Assembly: GCA_900770535.1 (NCBI GenBank)
Contig: CAAHDV010000201.1
Location: 1-8,037, forward strand
Reading direction: 5' to 3'
Length of the DNA stretch: 8,037 bases
Origin: Lachnospiraceae bacterium
Lineage (GTDB): Bacteria > Bacillota > Clostridia > Lachnospirales > Lachnospiraceae
Shown one piece after another: positions 1 through 6,667 of the stretch. The number at the start of each line of letters is the position of its first letter. Positions within the stretch are counted from its first letter, which is position 1. Below the pieces are notes generated by a model that did no database searches, was not told the DNA's origin, and saw nothing but the letters and a program-made list of their open reading frames with translations. Both the position numbers and the translations under genes were made by a program.

Positions 1-753
1 CCGGCTGGAATCCACGCGCTGGTATGCCTGGTGGCTGCAGCGGCAGCAGGCTGCATCTGGTCCCTGATCGTAGGTGTCCTGAAAGTAAAGCGCGGCATCC
101 ATGAGGTGCTGTCCTTCATCATGTTCAACTGGATTGCCTTCTACTTATCCAACTATACGGTAAACCTGCCGTTCATCCATCGTGATAAGACCGAGGCTAC
201 CCAGGATATCGCGGCTTCCGCAAGACTGCTTCTTCCGGAGGGCATGCGCAACGCCCTTGGCTGCAGCAGCGCGCACTGGGGCTTTGTACTGGCAGTGATC
301 GCGGCTATCGTGATCTGGATCATTATCGAGAAGACTACTCTGGGTTATAAGTTAAAAGCAGTAGGCTTCAACAGCAGTGCCGCAGAGTATGGCGGCATCG
401 ATGCCAATAAGTCCATCCTGACTGCGCTTGGGATTTCCGGCCTGTTATCCGGTCTTGGCGGAGCAGTGCAGGTTCTTGGTATGTCCGGCCGTTTAAGCCA
501 GTTTGCCGGACAGGAAGCTTTCGGTTTCGAGGGCATTACCGTTGCCCTGATCGGTTCCTCCAACCCGATCGGCTGCATTTTCTCCGGCCTGTTCTACGGT
601 GCCATGAAGTACGGCGGATCCAAGCTGAGTATTGTAAAAGCACCGTCTGAGGTAGTCGATATCATCATGGGATGTGTAGTTCTCCTGATCGCGATCGCCC
701 ATGTGTTTAAGTATTTTGTCCTGAAGACAGCAAAGAAGAAGGAGGCAAAGTAA
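1..753 (+). CDS. nupP: Nucleoside ABC transporter permease, NupP/NupB type (5' end missing)
   Basis: This is one of the two membrane permeases of a BmpA/NupOPQ-type ABC importer that brings nucleosides into the cell. The reading frame is open from base 1, so the gene begins outside the window; the GTG at 31 is internal. The 250 visible residues include hydrophobic, probably membrane-spanning stretches near residues 5-27, 37-50, 93-110, 139-160 and 218-240, and end in a basic cytoplasmic tail (KTAKKKEAK). The segment at about 113-134 (LGYKLKAVGFNSSAAEYGGI) is the cytoplasmic loop typical of BPD_transp_2 permeases, which contacts the ATPase. NupP-like proteins usually have about 350 residues, so about 100 N-terminal residues are missing. 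The second permease gene starts one base after the stop codon, and the RBS for it (GGAGG, 741-745) lies inside this gene, which suggests coupled translation. Nucleoside specificity is inferred from the downstream deo/cdd genes; related permeases can serve sugars. Confidence 0.88.
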   Translation, partial: PAGIHALVCLVAAAAAGCIWSLIVGVLKVKRGIHEVLSFIMFNWIAFYLSNYTVNLPFIHRDKTEATQDIAASARLLLPEGMRNALGCSSAHWGFVLAVIAAIVIWIIIEKTTLGYKLKAVGFNSSAAEYGGIDANKSILTALGISGLLSGLGGAVQVLGMSGRLSQFAGQEAFGFEGITVALIGSSNPIGCIFSGLFYGAMKYGGSKLSIVKAPSEVVDIIMGCVVLLIAIAHVFKYFVLKTAKKKEAK

Positions 754-754
754 G

Positions 755-1690
755 ATGAATGAATTAATAAAAGACCTTGGTCTTCTGATCAATGCGACCC
801 TGATCGCAACGCCGCCGCTTCTTCTTGCGGCTCTTGGCTCCTGCTTCTCCGAGCGAAGCGGAGTTGTCAACATCGGTATTGAGGGCATGATGACCATTGG
901 TGCCTTCACCGGAGCAGTTATGGGACTGACCACCGGAAACGGCTGGATCGCGTTCCTTTGTGCCGGTCTGGCAGGTGCCCTGTTTGGACTCATCCATGCT
1001 TACGCATGTATTTCCTGCCATGCGGACCAGACCATTGCCGGTACGGCTATCAATTTCCTTGGACCTGGCCTGGCACTGTTCCTCTGCAAGGCCATGTACA
1101 ACAACTCATCCGATACCCCGGCCATGGATCCGAGCTGCAAGCTGCCGAAGCTGTTTGAGGGCGTGTTCCCGACCGGTTCCTTCTGGAACAATGTTCTGAA
1201 CGTATACGCGGTTGCGTATCTTGTATTTGTACTGGCATTTGTCTGCTGGTTTGTGTTCTACAAGACCAAATTCGGCGCTCACTTAAGAGCAGTCGGAGAG
1301 CATCCGGAGGCATGCGAGTCTCTGGGTATTGATGTTTACAAAGTGCGTTACACCTGTGTGATCCTGTCCGGCTTCCTGGCAGGCCTGGGCGGAGCCTTCG
1401 TAACCCTGGCAACCATCAACCAGTTCCGTCCGAGCGTTATCGTGGGACAGGGCTTCATCGCGATCGCAGCGGTTATCTTCGGTAAGTTCTCGCCGGAGGG
1501 CGCAACCAAGGCATGCCTGCTCTTTGGCCTGTGCAGCGGTATCAAATCCCTGGCAGCCCAGAGCAATCTGGTATCCCCGAACCTGATCTCCATGATCCCG
1601 TACGTGGTAACCATTGTGGCCCTGGTTCTGTTTGTCGGCAAGGCACATACACCGGCCGCAAACGGCAAGATCTTTGTAAAATCCAAATAA
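755..1690 (+). CDS. nupQ: Nucleoside ABC transporter permease, NupQ/NupC type
   Basis: This is the second permease of the nucleoside ABC importer and should pair with the preceding gene product in the membrane. It has 311 residues, close to the roughly 319 of B. subtilis NupQ, so it looks complete. The N-terminal signature SERSGVVNIGIEGMM (32-46) is characteristic of this permease subfamily. Hydrophobic segments lie near 10-30, 45-60, 64-86, 98-112, 148-168, 200-220, 232-243 and 278-294. The cytoplasmic loop at 171-193 (FGAHLRAVGEHPEACESLGI) matches the equivalent loop in the first permease. The ATG at 755 is preceded at a good distance by GGAGG (741-745) inside the upstream gene. The ATPase and the BmpA-type binding lipoprotein are not in the window and presumably lie upstream. 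The gap to deoD is about 105 bases with no clear terminator, so co-transcription with the salvage genes is plausible. Confidence 0.9.
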   Translation: MNELIKDLGLLINATLIATPPLLLAALGSCFSERSGVVNIGIEGMMTIGAFTGAVMGLTTGNGWIAFLCAGLAGALFGLIHAYACISCHADQTIAGTAINFLGPGLALFLCKAMYNNSSDTPAMDPSCKLPKLFEGVFPTGSFWNNVLNVYAVAYLVFVLAFVCWFVFYKTKFGAHLRAVGEHPEACESLGIDVYKVRYTCVILSGFLAGLGGAFVTLATINQFRPSVIVGQGFIAIAAVIFGKFSPEGATKACLLFGLCSGIKSLAAQSNLVSPNLISMIPYVVTIVALVLFVGKAHTPAANGKIFVKSK

Positions 1691-1795
1691 AAATGTTCTT
1701 TTAAAACTGATCCAGGTCTGTATTTTCGGCGTGTCCGTGGGTGCAGGCCTGAAAAAAACTAAATCTTTATGGGAAAGAAAAGGAGAAGGAAAATT

Positions 1796-2506
1796 ATGAC
1801 GAATACACCAACTGCGCATAACAGTGCCAAAGCCGGCGATTTCGCAAAAACCGTACTGATGCCGGGAGATCCGCTGCGGGCAAAGTACATTGCGGAGACT
1901 TATCTGGAAAACCTGAGACAGGTGACCGCAGTCCGCAATATGTTCGGCTATACCGGAACCTACAAGGGAAAAGAGATTTCTGTTATGGGTGGCGGAATGG
2001 GAATGCCGTCCATCGGAATCTATTCCTATGAGCTTTTTAACTTCTACGATGTAGACCAGATCATCCGCATTGGTTCCGCAGGTGCCCTGCAGGATCACAT
2101 GAAGCTGATGGATGTCGTGATTGGCATGGGTGCCTGCACCGATTCCAATTACGCATACCAGTACGGACTTCCGGGAACCTTTGCGCCGATTGCGGATTAT
2201 GAGCTGTTAAACCGCGCGGTCGAGACCGCAAAACGCCAGGGAACCAACGTGGTCGTAGGCAATGTGCTTTCCTCCGATGTATTCTACAACGCCATGGGCA
2301 ATGTCAACGATTTGTGGCGTGGCATGGGCGTTCTGGCTGTGGAGATGGAGGCGGCAGCGCTTTACATGAACGCGGCAAAGGCCGGAAAGAAGGCACTCTG
2401 CATGCTGACCATTTCCGATCATCTTTATACCAATGAGCACTTGAGCGCAGAGGACCGTCAGCTTGGCTTCCGTAAGATGATGGAGATCGCACTGGAACTG
2501 GCGTAA
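1796..2506 (+). CDS. deoD: Purine nucleoside phosphorylase, hexameric DeoD type
   Basis: It catalyses reversible phosphorolysis of purine (deoxy)nucleosides to free base and (deoxy)ribose-1-phosphate in the cytoplasm. From the ATG at 1796 the product has 236 residues, very close to E. coli DeoD (239). The family residues are visible: MPGDPLRAKYIAETYLE (22-38) with phosphate-binding Gly24 and Arg28, Arg47, RIGS (91-94), VEMEAAALY (182-190) with ribose-binding Met184/Glu185, and SDH (207-209) with catalytic Asp208, followed by Arg221. His8 lies 16 residues before Gly24, the same spacing as the inter-subunit ribose-contacting His in E. coli. An in-frame ATG at 1769 would add nine mostly basic residues (MGKKRRRKI), but these are the translated purine-rich leader containing the RBS (AGGAGAAGGA, 1781-1790), so 1796 is preferred. 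It is grouped with nucleoside permeases, deoC and cdd, as expected for a nucleoside catabolic operon. Confidence 0.96.
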   Translation: MTNTPTAHNSAKAGDFAKTVLMPGDPLRAKYIAETYLENLRQVTAVRNMFGYTGTYKGKEISVMGGGMGMPSIGIYSYELFNFYDVDQIIRIGSAGALQDHMKLMDVVIGMGACTDSNYAYQYGLPGTFAPIADYELLNRAVETAKRQGTNVVVGNVLSSDVFYNAMGNVNDLWRGMGVLAVEMEAAALYMNAAKAGKKALCMLTISDHLYTNEHLSAEDRQLGFRKMMEIALELA

Positions 2507-2570
2507 TAACGCCGTTAAAGAAATGGATTCGAAGAATCCGACAGGATAAAACAGAAGGGAAATTCATACA

Positions 2571-3236
2571 ATGAACGAGAAAGAAATTTTAAAACATGTG
2601 GACCATACCCTGCTGACCCAGACCGCAACCTGGGCAGAAATCAAACAGATCTGCGATGACGCTGTGGCATACGGAACCGCTTCCGTCTGCATTCCGCCGT
2701 CCTATGTAAAACAGGCAAAGGAGTATGTGCAGGATAAGATGGCAGTCTGCACCGTTATCGGTTTCCCAAATGGTTATATGACCACGGCAGCCAAAGAGTT
2801 TGAGACCAAGGACGCTCTGGCCAACGGCGCGGATGAGATCGATATGGTCATCAACATTGGCTGGGCGAAAGACGGCAAGTTTGACTGCATTGAGGAAGAA
2901 ATCCGCACCCTGAAAAAGGCATGCGGTTCCAAAATTCTGAAAGTTATCATTGAGCCCTGTCTTTTAACCGATGAAGAGAAAATCCGCATGTGCGAGGTGG
3001 TAACGAAAGCAGGAGCAGATTACATCAAGACCTCCACCGGATTTTCCAAAGCAGGAGCAACCTTTGAGGATATCAAGCTGTTCTCCGAGCACATCGGACC
3101 GAATGTGAAGATGAAGGCAGCAGGCGGCATTTCTTCCCTGGCTGACGCAGAAAAGTTCCTCTCTCTGGGCGCTGACCGCCTGGGAACCAGCCGCATCATT
3201 AAGCTGGTGAAGCAGGAAGAGGCAACCGGATATTAA
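2571..3236 (+). CDS. deoC: Deoxyribose-phosphate aldolase (DERA)
   Basis: This class I aldolase splits 2-deoxyribose-5-phosphate into acetaldehyde and glyceraldehyde-3-phosphate, sending the sugar of deoxynucleosides into glycolysis. The 221 residues match the usual length of bacterial DERA (B. subtilis about 223). The expected TIM-barrel motifs are present: DHTLL (11-15), GFPNG (64-68), [10 protein letters not shown] (88-97) with the proton-relay Asp91, [15 protein letters not shown] (150-164) with the Schiff-base Lys153, and KMKAAGGI (180-187) with the activating Lys182, then LGTS (204-207). The ATG at 2571 follows AGAAGGGA (2552-2559). DeoD yields deoxyribose-1-phosphate, so a phosphopentomutase (DeoB) is needed to connect the two enzymes; it is not in the window. 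The 64-base gap from deoD contains a short 6-bp hairpin but no T run, consistent with a single transcript. Confidence 0.97.
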   Translation: MNEKEILKHVDHTLLTQTATWAEIKQICDDAVAYGTASVCIPPSYVKQAKEYVQDKMAVCTVIGFPNGYMTTAAKEFETKDALANGADEIDMVINIGWAKDGKFDCIEEEIRTLKKACGSKILKVIIEPCLLTDEEKIRMCEVVTKAGADYIKTSTGFSKAGATFEDIKLFSEHIGPNVKMKAAGGISSLADAEKFLSLGADRLGTSRIIKLVKQEEATGY

Positions 3237-3237
3237 T

Positions 3238-3271
3238 TGTGGATCTGTCACGGAAGTGATGCTGATCCACA
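3238..3271 (+). promoter_or_regulatory. Stem-loop between deoC and cdd
   Basis: A perfect 8-bp stem (TGTGGATC 3238-3245 with GATCCACA 3264-3271) encloses a small internal loop and a second 4-bp stem (TCAC 3248-3251 with GTGA 3256-3259) capped by GGAA, a GNRA-type tetraloop. It begins two bases after the deoC stop codon. No T run follows; instead the cdd RBS starts eight bases downstream. It is therefore unlikely to be an intrinsic terminator. It more plausibly stabilises or marks processing of the deoC-cdd transcript, or tunes cdd translation. The structure is read directly from the sequence; the function is inferred. Confidence 0.5.
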
Positions 3272-3295
3272 GGGCAATAAAGGAGTTTAGGATTG

Positions 3296-3724
3296 ATGAA
3301 GAAACTGGAAAAAGATCAGATTGAAGCGCTGATCGGTAAGGCCATCAGCATGATGGATTATTCCTATGTGCCGTATTCCCACTTTCATGTGGGAGCGGCG
3401 CTGTTAGCCAAAAACGGAACCGTTTACGGCGGCTGCAACATCGAAAACGCAGGTTATACCCCAAGCAACTGCGCGGAGCGCACCGCGTTCTTTCAGGCAG
3501 TCAGTGAGGGCGTGCTGGAATTTGATGCCATCTGCGTGGTGGGCGGCATGAACAAGGAGTTAAAGGAGTACGCGGCTCCCTGCGGCGTGTGTCGTCAGGT
3601 CATGATGGAGTTCTGTAACCCGGAGGAGTTCCAGATCATTCTGGCAACATCGAAAGAGCAGTATGAGATCTTTACGCTCAAAGAACTGCTGCCGCTGGGA
3701 TTTGGACCGAATAATTTGAAATAA
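3296..3724 (+). CDS. cdd: Cytidine deaminase, small tetrameric type
   Basis: It hydrolytically deaminates cytidine and deoxycytidine to uridine and deoxyuridine in the cytoplasm, the entry step of cytosine nucleosides into salvage. With 142 residues it fits the homotetrameric class (about 130-145 residues), not the larger dimeric E. coli type. Visible motifs are YVPYSHFHVGAAL (24-36), GCNIENAGY (46-54) for nucleoside binding, CAE (59-61) with a zinc-binding Cys and the catalytic proton-shuttling Glu61, and PCGVCRQ (95-101) with the other two zinc cysteines, Cys96 and Cys99. This gives the three-cysteine zinc site of the tetrameric enzymes. The ATG at 3296 is chosen; a TTG at 3293 directly in front would add only one residue. 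AAAGGAG (3279-3285) is the RBS. A stable hairpin (3238-3271) lies just upstream. It is the last gene of the nucleoside block, followed by the inverted-repeat element. Confidence 0.96.
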   Translation: MKKLEKDQIEALIGKAISMMDYSYVPYSHFHVGAALLAKNGTVYGGCNIENAGYTPSNCAERTAFFQAVSEGVLEFDAICVVGGMNKELKEYAAPCGVCRQVMMEFCNPEEFQIILATSKEQYEIFTLKELLPLGFGPNNLK

Positions 3725-3734
3725 TAGAACAACG

Positions 3735-3867
3735 GTAACTGTTCAATAGGTCTGCGCACTTGCTGCGCTGACCGTAAGAAAACATGAGCTGGCAAGCAAA
3801 AATCCCATTGCCGCAGGCAATTTTTAATGGATCTTTGCTCGTGACTGCGAAGGTACTGAGCAGTTAC
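3735..3867. repeat. Structured element with terminal inverted repeats (MITE-like or structured RNA)
   Basis: This 133-base stretch fills most of the gap between cdd and hprK. Its ends are 14-base inverted repeats, GTAACTGTTCAATA (3735-3748) and TACTGAGCAGTTAC (3854-3867), which pair with one mismatch and one G-U pair. Directly inside the left arm is a hairpin (GGTC-T-GCGCA, 3749-3758, with TGCGC-T-GACC, 3764-3773; nine pairs, one mismatch). A second, longer imperfect hairpin spans 3796-3838. It has no open reading frame of note. Short non-coding DNA with terminal inverted repeats and full-length folding potential is the hallmark of miniature mobile elements or structured intergenic repeats; a cis-regulatory RNA leader of hprK is the alternative. 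No target-site duplication is obvious at its edges, and copy number cannot be judged from this window. Confidence 0.5.
3807..3825 (+). terminator. Possible weak intrinsic terminator between cdd and hprK
   Basis: ATTGCC (3807-3812) and GGCAAT (3816-3821) form a 6-bp stem with a 3-base loop, and the downstream arm runs straight into a T stretch (3821-3825). The stem is short and only half GC, so termination would be modest. The same bases can instead join a longer imperfect hairpin (3796-3838), which would compete with it. It sits at the boundary between the nucleoside block and the hprK block, where a terminator would make sense. It lies within the inverted-repeat element. Confidence 0.35.
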
Positions 3868-3896
3868 GTATAAACAAGATAAAGGAGCGGGGCAAT

Positions 3897-4820
3897 ATGT
3901 ACGGTGTAACAATTACAGAACTGATCACAAAGATGAAAATGAAAAATGTACTTCCGGAAATTGACACAGACAAGGTGGTATTAAGTCACCCGGATGTGAA
4001 CCGTCCGGCACTGCAGTTAACCGGTTTCTTTGACCATTTTGACCGGGAACGTGTCCAGATCATCGGATATGTGGAGCAGGCATACATCAACACCCTGCCG
4101 CGGGAGGTGCGGGTAGAGCGCTACGACAAGCTGCTTTCCAGCGAGATCCCATGCGTGGTTTACAGCCGCGGCCAGGAGCCGGATGAAGACATGCAGGATC
4201 TGTGCCTGCACTATCAGGTACCGTTAATGGTTTCGGATAAGAGCACTTCCGATCTGATGGCAGAGGTCATCCGCTGGCTGAAGGTAAAGCTGGCACCGTG
4301 CATCAGCATTCACGGTGTTCTGGTGGATGTATTTGGTGAGGGCGTTCTGATCATGGGTGAGAGCGGCATCGGCAAGAGCGAGGCAGCCCTGGAGCTCATC
4401 AAGCGCGGACACCGTCTGGTATCGGACGATGTGGTCGAAATCCGCAAGGTCAGTGACGCAACCCTGGTGGGAAGCGCACCGGATATCACCAAGCATTTTA
4501 TTGAGCTGCGCGGTATCGGCATCATCGATGTGAAATCCCTGTATGGTGTTGAGAGCGTAAAAGATACCCAGAACATCGATATGGTCATCAAGCTGGAGGA
4601 CTGGGACAAAGACAAAGAGTATGACCGGCTGGGCCTGGAGGACCGTTACACCGAGTTCCTCGGCAACCAGGTAGTCTGCCATAACATCCCGATCCGTCCG
4701 GGCAGAAATCTGGCTATCATTGTAGAGTCCGCAGCGGTTAACTACCGCCAGAAGAAGATGGGCTACAATGCGGCTCAGGAGTTGTACAACCGTGTACAGG
4801 CAAACCTCGGCAATAAATAA
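3897..4820 (+). CDS. hprK: HPr kinase/phosphorylase
   Basis: This cytoplasmic sensor enzyme uses ATP (or pyrophosphate) to phosphorylate Ser46 of HPr and Crh, and removes that phosphate when inorganic phosphate is high. It is the switch for CcpA-dependent carbon catabolite repression in Gram-positive bacteria. The 307 residues match the family (about 310). The N-terminal domain covers about 1-130. The catalytic domain shows the conserved His139 (SIHGVLVDVFG), Walker A GESGIGKS (154-161), the SDDVVEIR segment (177-183) with Asp178/Asp179, and the HPrK signature ELRGIGIIDV (203-212). The ATG at 3897 follows a good RBS (AAAGGAG, 3881-3887). It heads a tight operon whose last gene encodes a Crh-like protein with Ser46, a likely substrate. 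The 172-base leader holds the inverted-repeat element, and no convincing promoter was recognised there. Confidence 0.97.
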   Translation: MYGVTITELITKMKMKNVLPEIDTDKVVLSHPDVNRPALQLTGFFDHFDRERVQIIGYVEQAYINTLPREVRVERYDKLLSSEIPCVVYSRGQEPDEDMQDLCLHYQVPLMVSDKSTSDLMAEVIRWLKVKLAPCISIHGVLVDVFGEGVLIMGESGIGKSEAALELIKRGHRLVSDDVVEIRKVSDATLVGSAPDITKHFIELRGIGIIDVKSLYGVESVKDTQNIDMVIKLEDWDKDKEYDRLGLEDRYTEFLGNQVVCHNIPIRPGRNLAIIVESAAVNYRQKKMGYNAAQELYNRVQANLGNK

Positions 4821-4879
4821 AATGTGCCAGGAGCATAGCTTATAACAGCGAAAATAAATAAAGGCAGAATAAAAAAACT

Positions 4880-5788
4880 ATGAAACAGGCAGCAGAAAAA
4901 CTGAAACAGGCGGTGAGCGCGGGCGTATTCCTGACGGATGAGCCCATGAGCCGCCACACCACGTTCCGCACGGGAGGCCCGGCAGATATTTACATCGAGC
5001 CGTCCTGCGCGGAAGAATTAAAACGGGTACTGGAGATCTGCAGGGAAGAAAATCTGGCGTATACCATCATTGGAAATGGCAGTAACCTGCTGGTGGGCGA
5101 TAAGGGCTACCGGGGCGTGCTGATTTCCTTTGGAAAGCCCTTTGGCCAGGTGGCCGTGGAAGGAACTCAGGTGCGTGCTGGTGCCGGTGCCCTGCTTTCC
5201 GTTGTGGCAAAGCAGGCCCTGAGCGCGTCCCTGACCGGTTTTGAGTTTGCGGCCGGCATTCCGGGCACCATCGGCGGTGCCGTGGTCATGAACGCGGGAG
5301 CCTACGGCGGGGAACTCTGCCAGGTGCTAAAGGAGGCCGCCGTTCTGACACCGGAGGGAGAGGTGAAAACACTTTCACTTCCGGAACTGGAACTGGGCTA
5401 CCGCACCAGCTGCGTTCAGAAAATGGGTTACATCGTGCTGGAGGCAGTACTGGAATTACAGCCGGGAAACGCAGAAGAAATCCGTGCGGTCATGGATGAA
5501 CTGGCATCAAAACGTAAGGAAAAGCAGCCGTTGGAGTACCCGAGCGCGGGCAGCACCTTTAAGCGTCCGACAGGACATTTCGCAGGCAGGCTGATTCAGG
5601 ACGCAGGACTTCGCGGTTTTACCGTGGGAGGCGCCCAGGTGTCAGAAAAACACTGCGGCTTTGTCATCAACCGGGATCATGCCACTTCGGCTGATATCCT
5701 TTCCCTGTGCAGACAGGTGCAGGAAAAGGTGAAGGAGCAGTCTGGTGTGGATCTGGAGCTGGAAGTGAAGCTGCTTGGTGAATTTTAG
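4880..5788 (+). CDS. murB: UDP-N-acetylenolpyruvoylglucosamine reductase MurB (type II)
   Basis: It reduces UDP-GlcNAc-enolpyruvate to UDP-N-acetylmuramate with NADPH and FAD, the second committed step of peptidoglycan precursor synthesis, in the cytoplasm. The 302 residues match B. subtilis MurB (303). The order is HTTFRTGGPAD (26-36) and IIGNGSNLLV (63-72) for FAD binding, then AGIPGTIGGAVVMNAGAYGG (125-144), GYRTS (173-177) with Arg175, PSAGSTFKRP (221-230) with the catalytic proton-donor Ser225, and a C-terminal Glu295 in LELEVKLLG. The compact type II form lacks the extra substrate-lid loop of E. coli MurB. The ATG at 4880 fits the family N-terminus, but its RBS is poor: only AAAGG near 4860-4864, about 15 bases away, followed by an A-rich run. 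The spacing is 59 bases from hprK and 15 bases to rapZ. Confidence 0.96.
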   Translation: MKQAAEKLKQAVSAGVFLTDEPMSRHTTFRTGGPADIYIEPSCAEELKRVLEICREENLAYTIIGNGSNLLVGDKGYRGVLISFGKPFGQVAVEGTQVRAGAGALLSVVAKQALSASLTGFEFAAGIPGTIGGAVVMNAGAYGGELCQVLKEAAVLTPEGEVKTLSLPELELGYRTSCVQKMGYIVLEAVLELQPGNAEEIRAVMDELASKRKEKQPLEYPSAGSTFKRPTGHFAGRLIQDAGLRGFTVGGAQVSEKHCGFVINRDHATSADILSLCRQVQEKVKEQSGVDLELEVKLLGEF

Positions 5789-5803
5789 AAACGGAGAAAA
5801 CAG

Positions 5804-6661
5804 ATGAGACTGGTAATCGTGACGGGAATGTCGGGAGCCGGAAAAACGTCGGCTCTGAAAATGCTGGAGGATCTTGGGTTTTACTGTGTAGACAATCTGC
5901 CGATTCCCCTGATGGAGGCGTTTGTGGAGCTTGTCATGCAGAAACCGGCGGCCCATGAGGAGGTAGCGCTGGGAATCGATATCCGGAGCGGAGAGGAGCT
6001 TCCGCAGCTGGAGCAGGTTCTGGAGAACTGGAAGGTACAGCAGGTTCCTTATGAAATCCTGTTTCTCGACAGCAGCGATGCCACGCTGGTCAAGCGTTAC
6101 AAGGAAACGAGACGATCCCATCCGCTTGCCGGAAAGGGCCGGGTGGACAGCGGCATCCAGCTTGAGCGGGAAAAGCTTGCGTTTATCAAACAGCAGGCGA
6201 ATGTGATCCTGGATACCAGCAGCCTTCTTACCAGGGAACTGCGCAAGGAGCTGGAAAAGATTTTTGTGCAGGACCGCCGTTACCAGAATCTCTTTATTAC
6301 CGTGCTGTCCTTTGGATTCAAGTACGGAATCCCGAACGATGCGGATCTGGTGTTTGACGTGCGTTTCCTGCCAAACCCTTACTATGTGGAGGCGCTCCGC
6401 AGCCACACGGGACAGGAGGCGGAGGTTCAGGCCTATGTGCGCCAGGGCGGCACGGCAGACCGGTTTCTTTCCATGCTTTACGAGATGCTGGATTTCCTGA
6501 TCCCAAACTATGTGCAGGAGGGGAAAAACCAGCTCGTCATTGCCATTGGCTGTACCGGCGGCAAGCACCGCTCCGTCACTGTGGCCAATGCGCTGTACCA
6601 GCATTTAAGCGGACTGGAGGAGTACGGATTAAAGATTGAACACCGGGATATTGAGAGGTAG
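5804..6661 (+). CDS. rapZ: RapZ/YvcJ-family nucleotide-binding protein
   Basis: This family has a P-loop N-terminal domain and a C-terminal domain. In E. coli, RapZ binds the small RNA GlmZ and hands it to RNase E to control glucosamine-6-phosphate synthase; in B. subtilis, YvcJ is a nucleotide hydrolase connected to competence and its RNA role is unclear. The 285 residues match the family. Visible are Walker A GMSGAGKT (8-15), the GIDIRSG strand-loop (57-63), the conserved block SFGFKYGIPNDADLVFDVRF (169-188) followed by LPNPY, and the C-terminal GCTGGKHRSV (249-258) that forms a ligand/RNA-binding pocket in RapZ. The ATG at 5804 follows ACGGAG (5791-5796). In B. subtilis this gene is followed by yvcK, then whiA; here whiA follows directly after six bases. 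Its role in this organism is inferred from family and position only. Confidence 0.95.
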   Translation: MRLVIVTGMSGAGKTSALKMLEDLGFYCVDNLPIPLMEAFVELVMQKPAAHEEVALGIDIRSGEELPQLEQVLENWKVQQVPYEILFLDSSDATLVKRYKETRRSHPLAGKGRVDSGIQLEREKLAFIKQQANVILDTSSLLTRELRKELEKIFVQDRRYQNLFITVLSFGFKYGIPNDADLVFDVRFLPNPYYVEALRSHTGQEAEVQAYVRQGGTADRFLSMLYEMLDFLIPNYVQEGKNQLVIAIGCTGGKHRSVTVANALYQHLSGLEEYGLKIEHRDIER

Positions 6662-6667
6662 CAGGAT

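Noticed and set aside
1714..1750. Inverted repeat AGGTCTG/CAGGCCT between nupQ and deoD as a terminator.
   Set aside because: The 7-bp stem includes a G-U pair, the loop is 23 bases, and an A run rather than a T run follows, so it does not look like a terminator.
1769..1795. Upstream ATG for deoD adding nine residues (MGKKRRRKI).
   Set aside because: The added codons are the purine-rich RBS region, and the family N-terminus with His8 correctly spaced from Gly24 fits the ATG at 1796.
1283..2098. A 271-codon minus-strand open frame over the end of nupQ and the start of deoD.
   Set aside because: It is antisense to two clear genes, has no family motifs, and its composition is typical of an antisense shadow.
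2525..2539. GGATTC/GAATCC hairpin in the deoD-deoC gap as a terminator or operator.
   Set aside because: The 6-bp stem with a 3-base loop has no T run, and a short palindrome of this size is expected by chance.
3841..3874. Possible hprK promoter with TATAAA at 3869-3874.
   Set aside because: The -10-like hexamer is good, but the nearest -35-like sequence (GTGACT, 3841-3846) is 22 bases away, too far for a normal promoter.
5642..6604. A 320-codon open frame on the minus strand covering most of rapZ and the end of murB.
   Set aside because: It lies wholly antisense to two well-supported genes, shows no recognisable domain, is rich in His/Gln/Arg as expected for the complement of this coding sequence, and is explained by codon bias.
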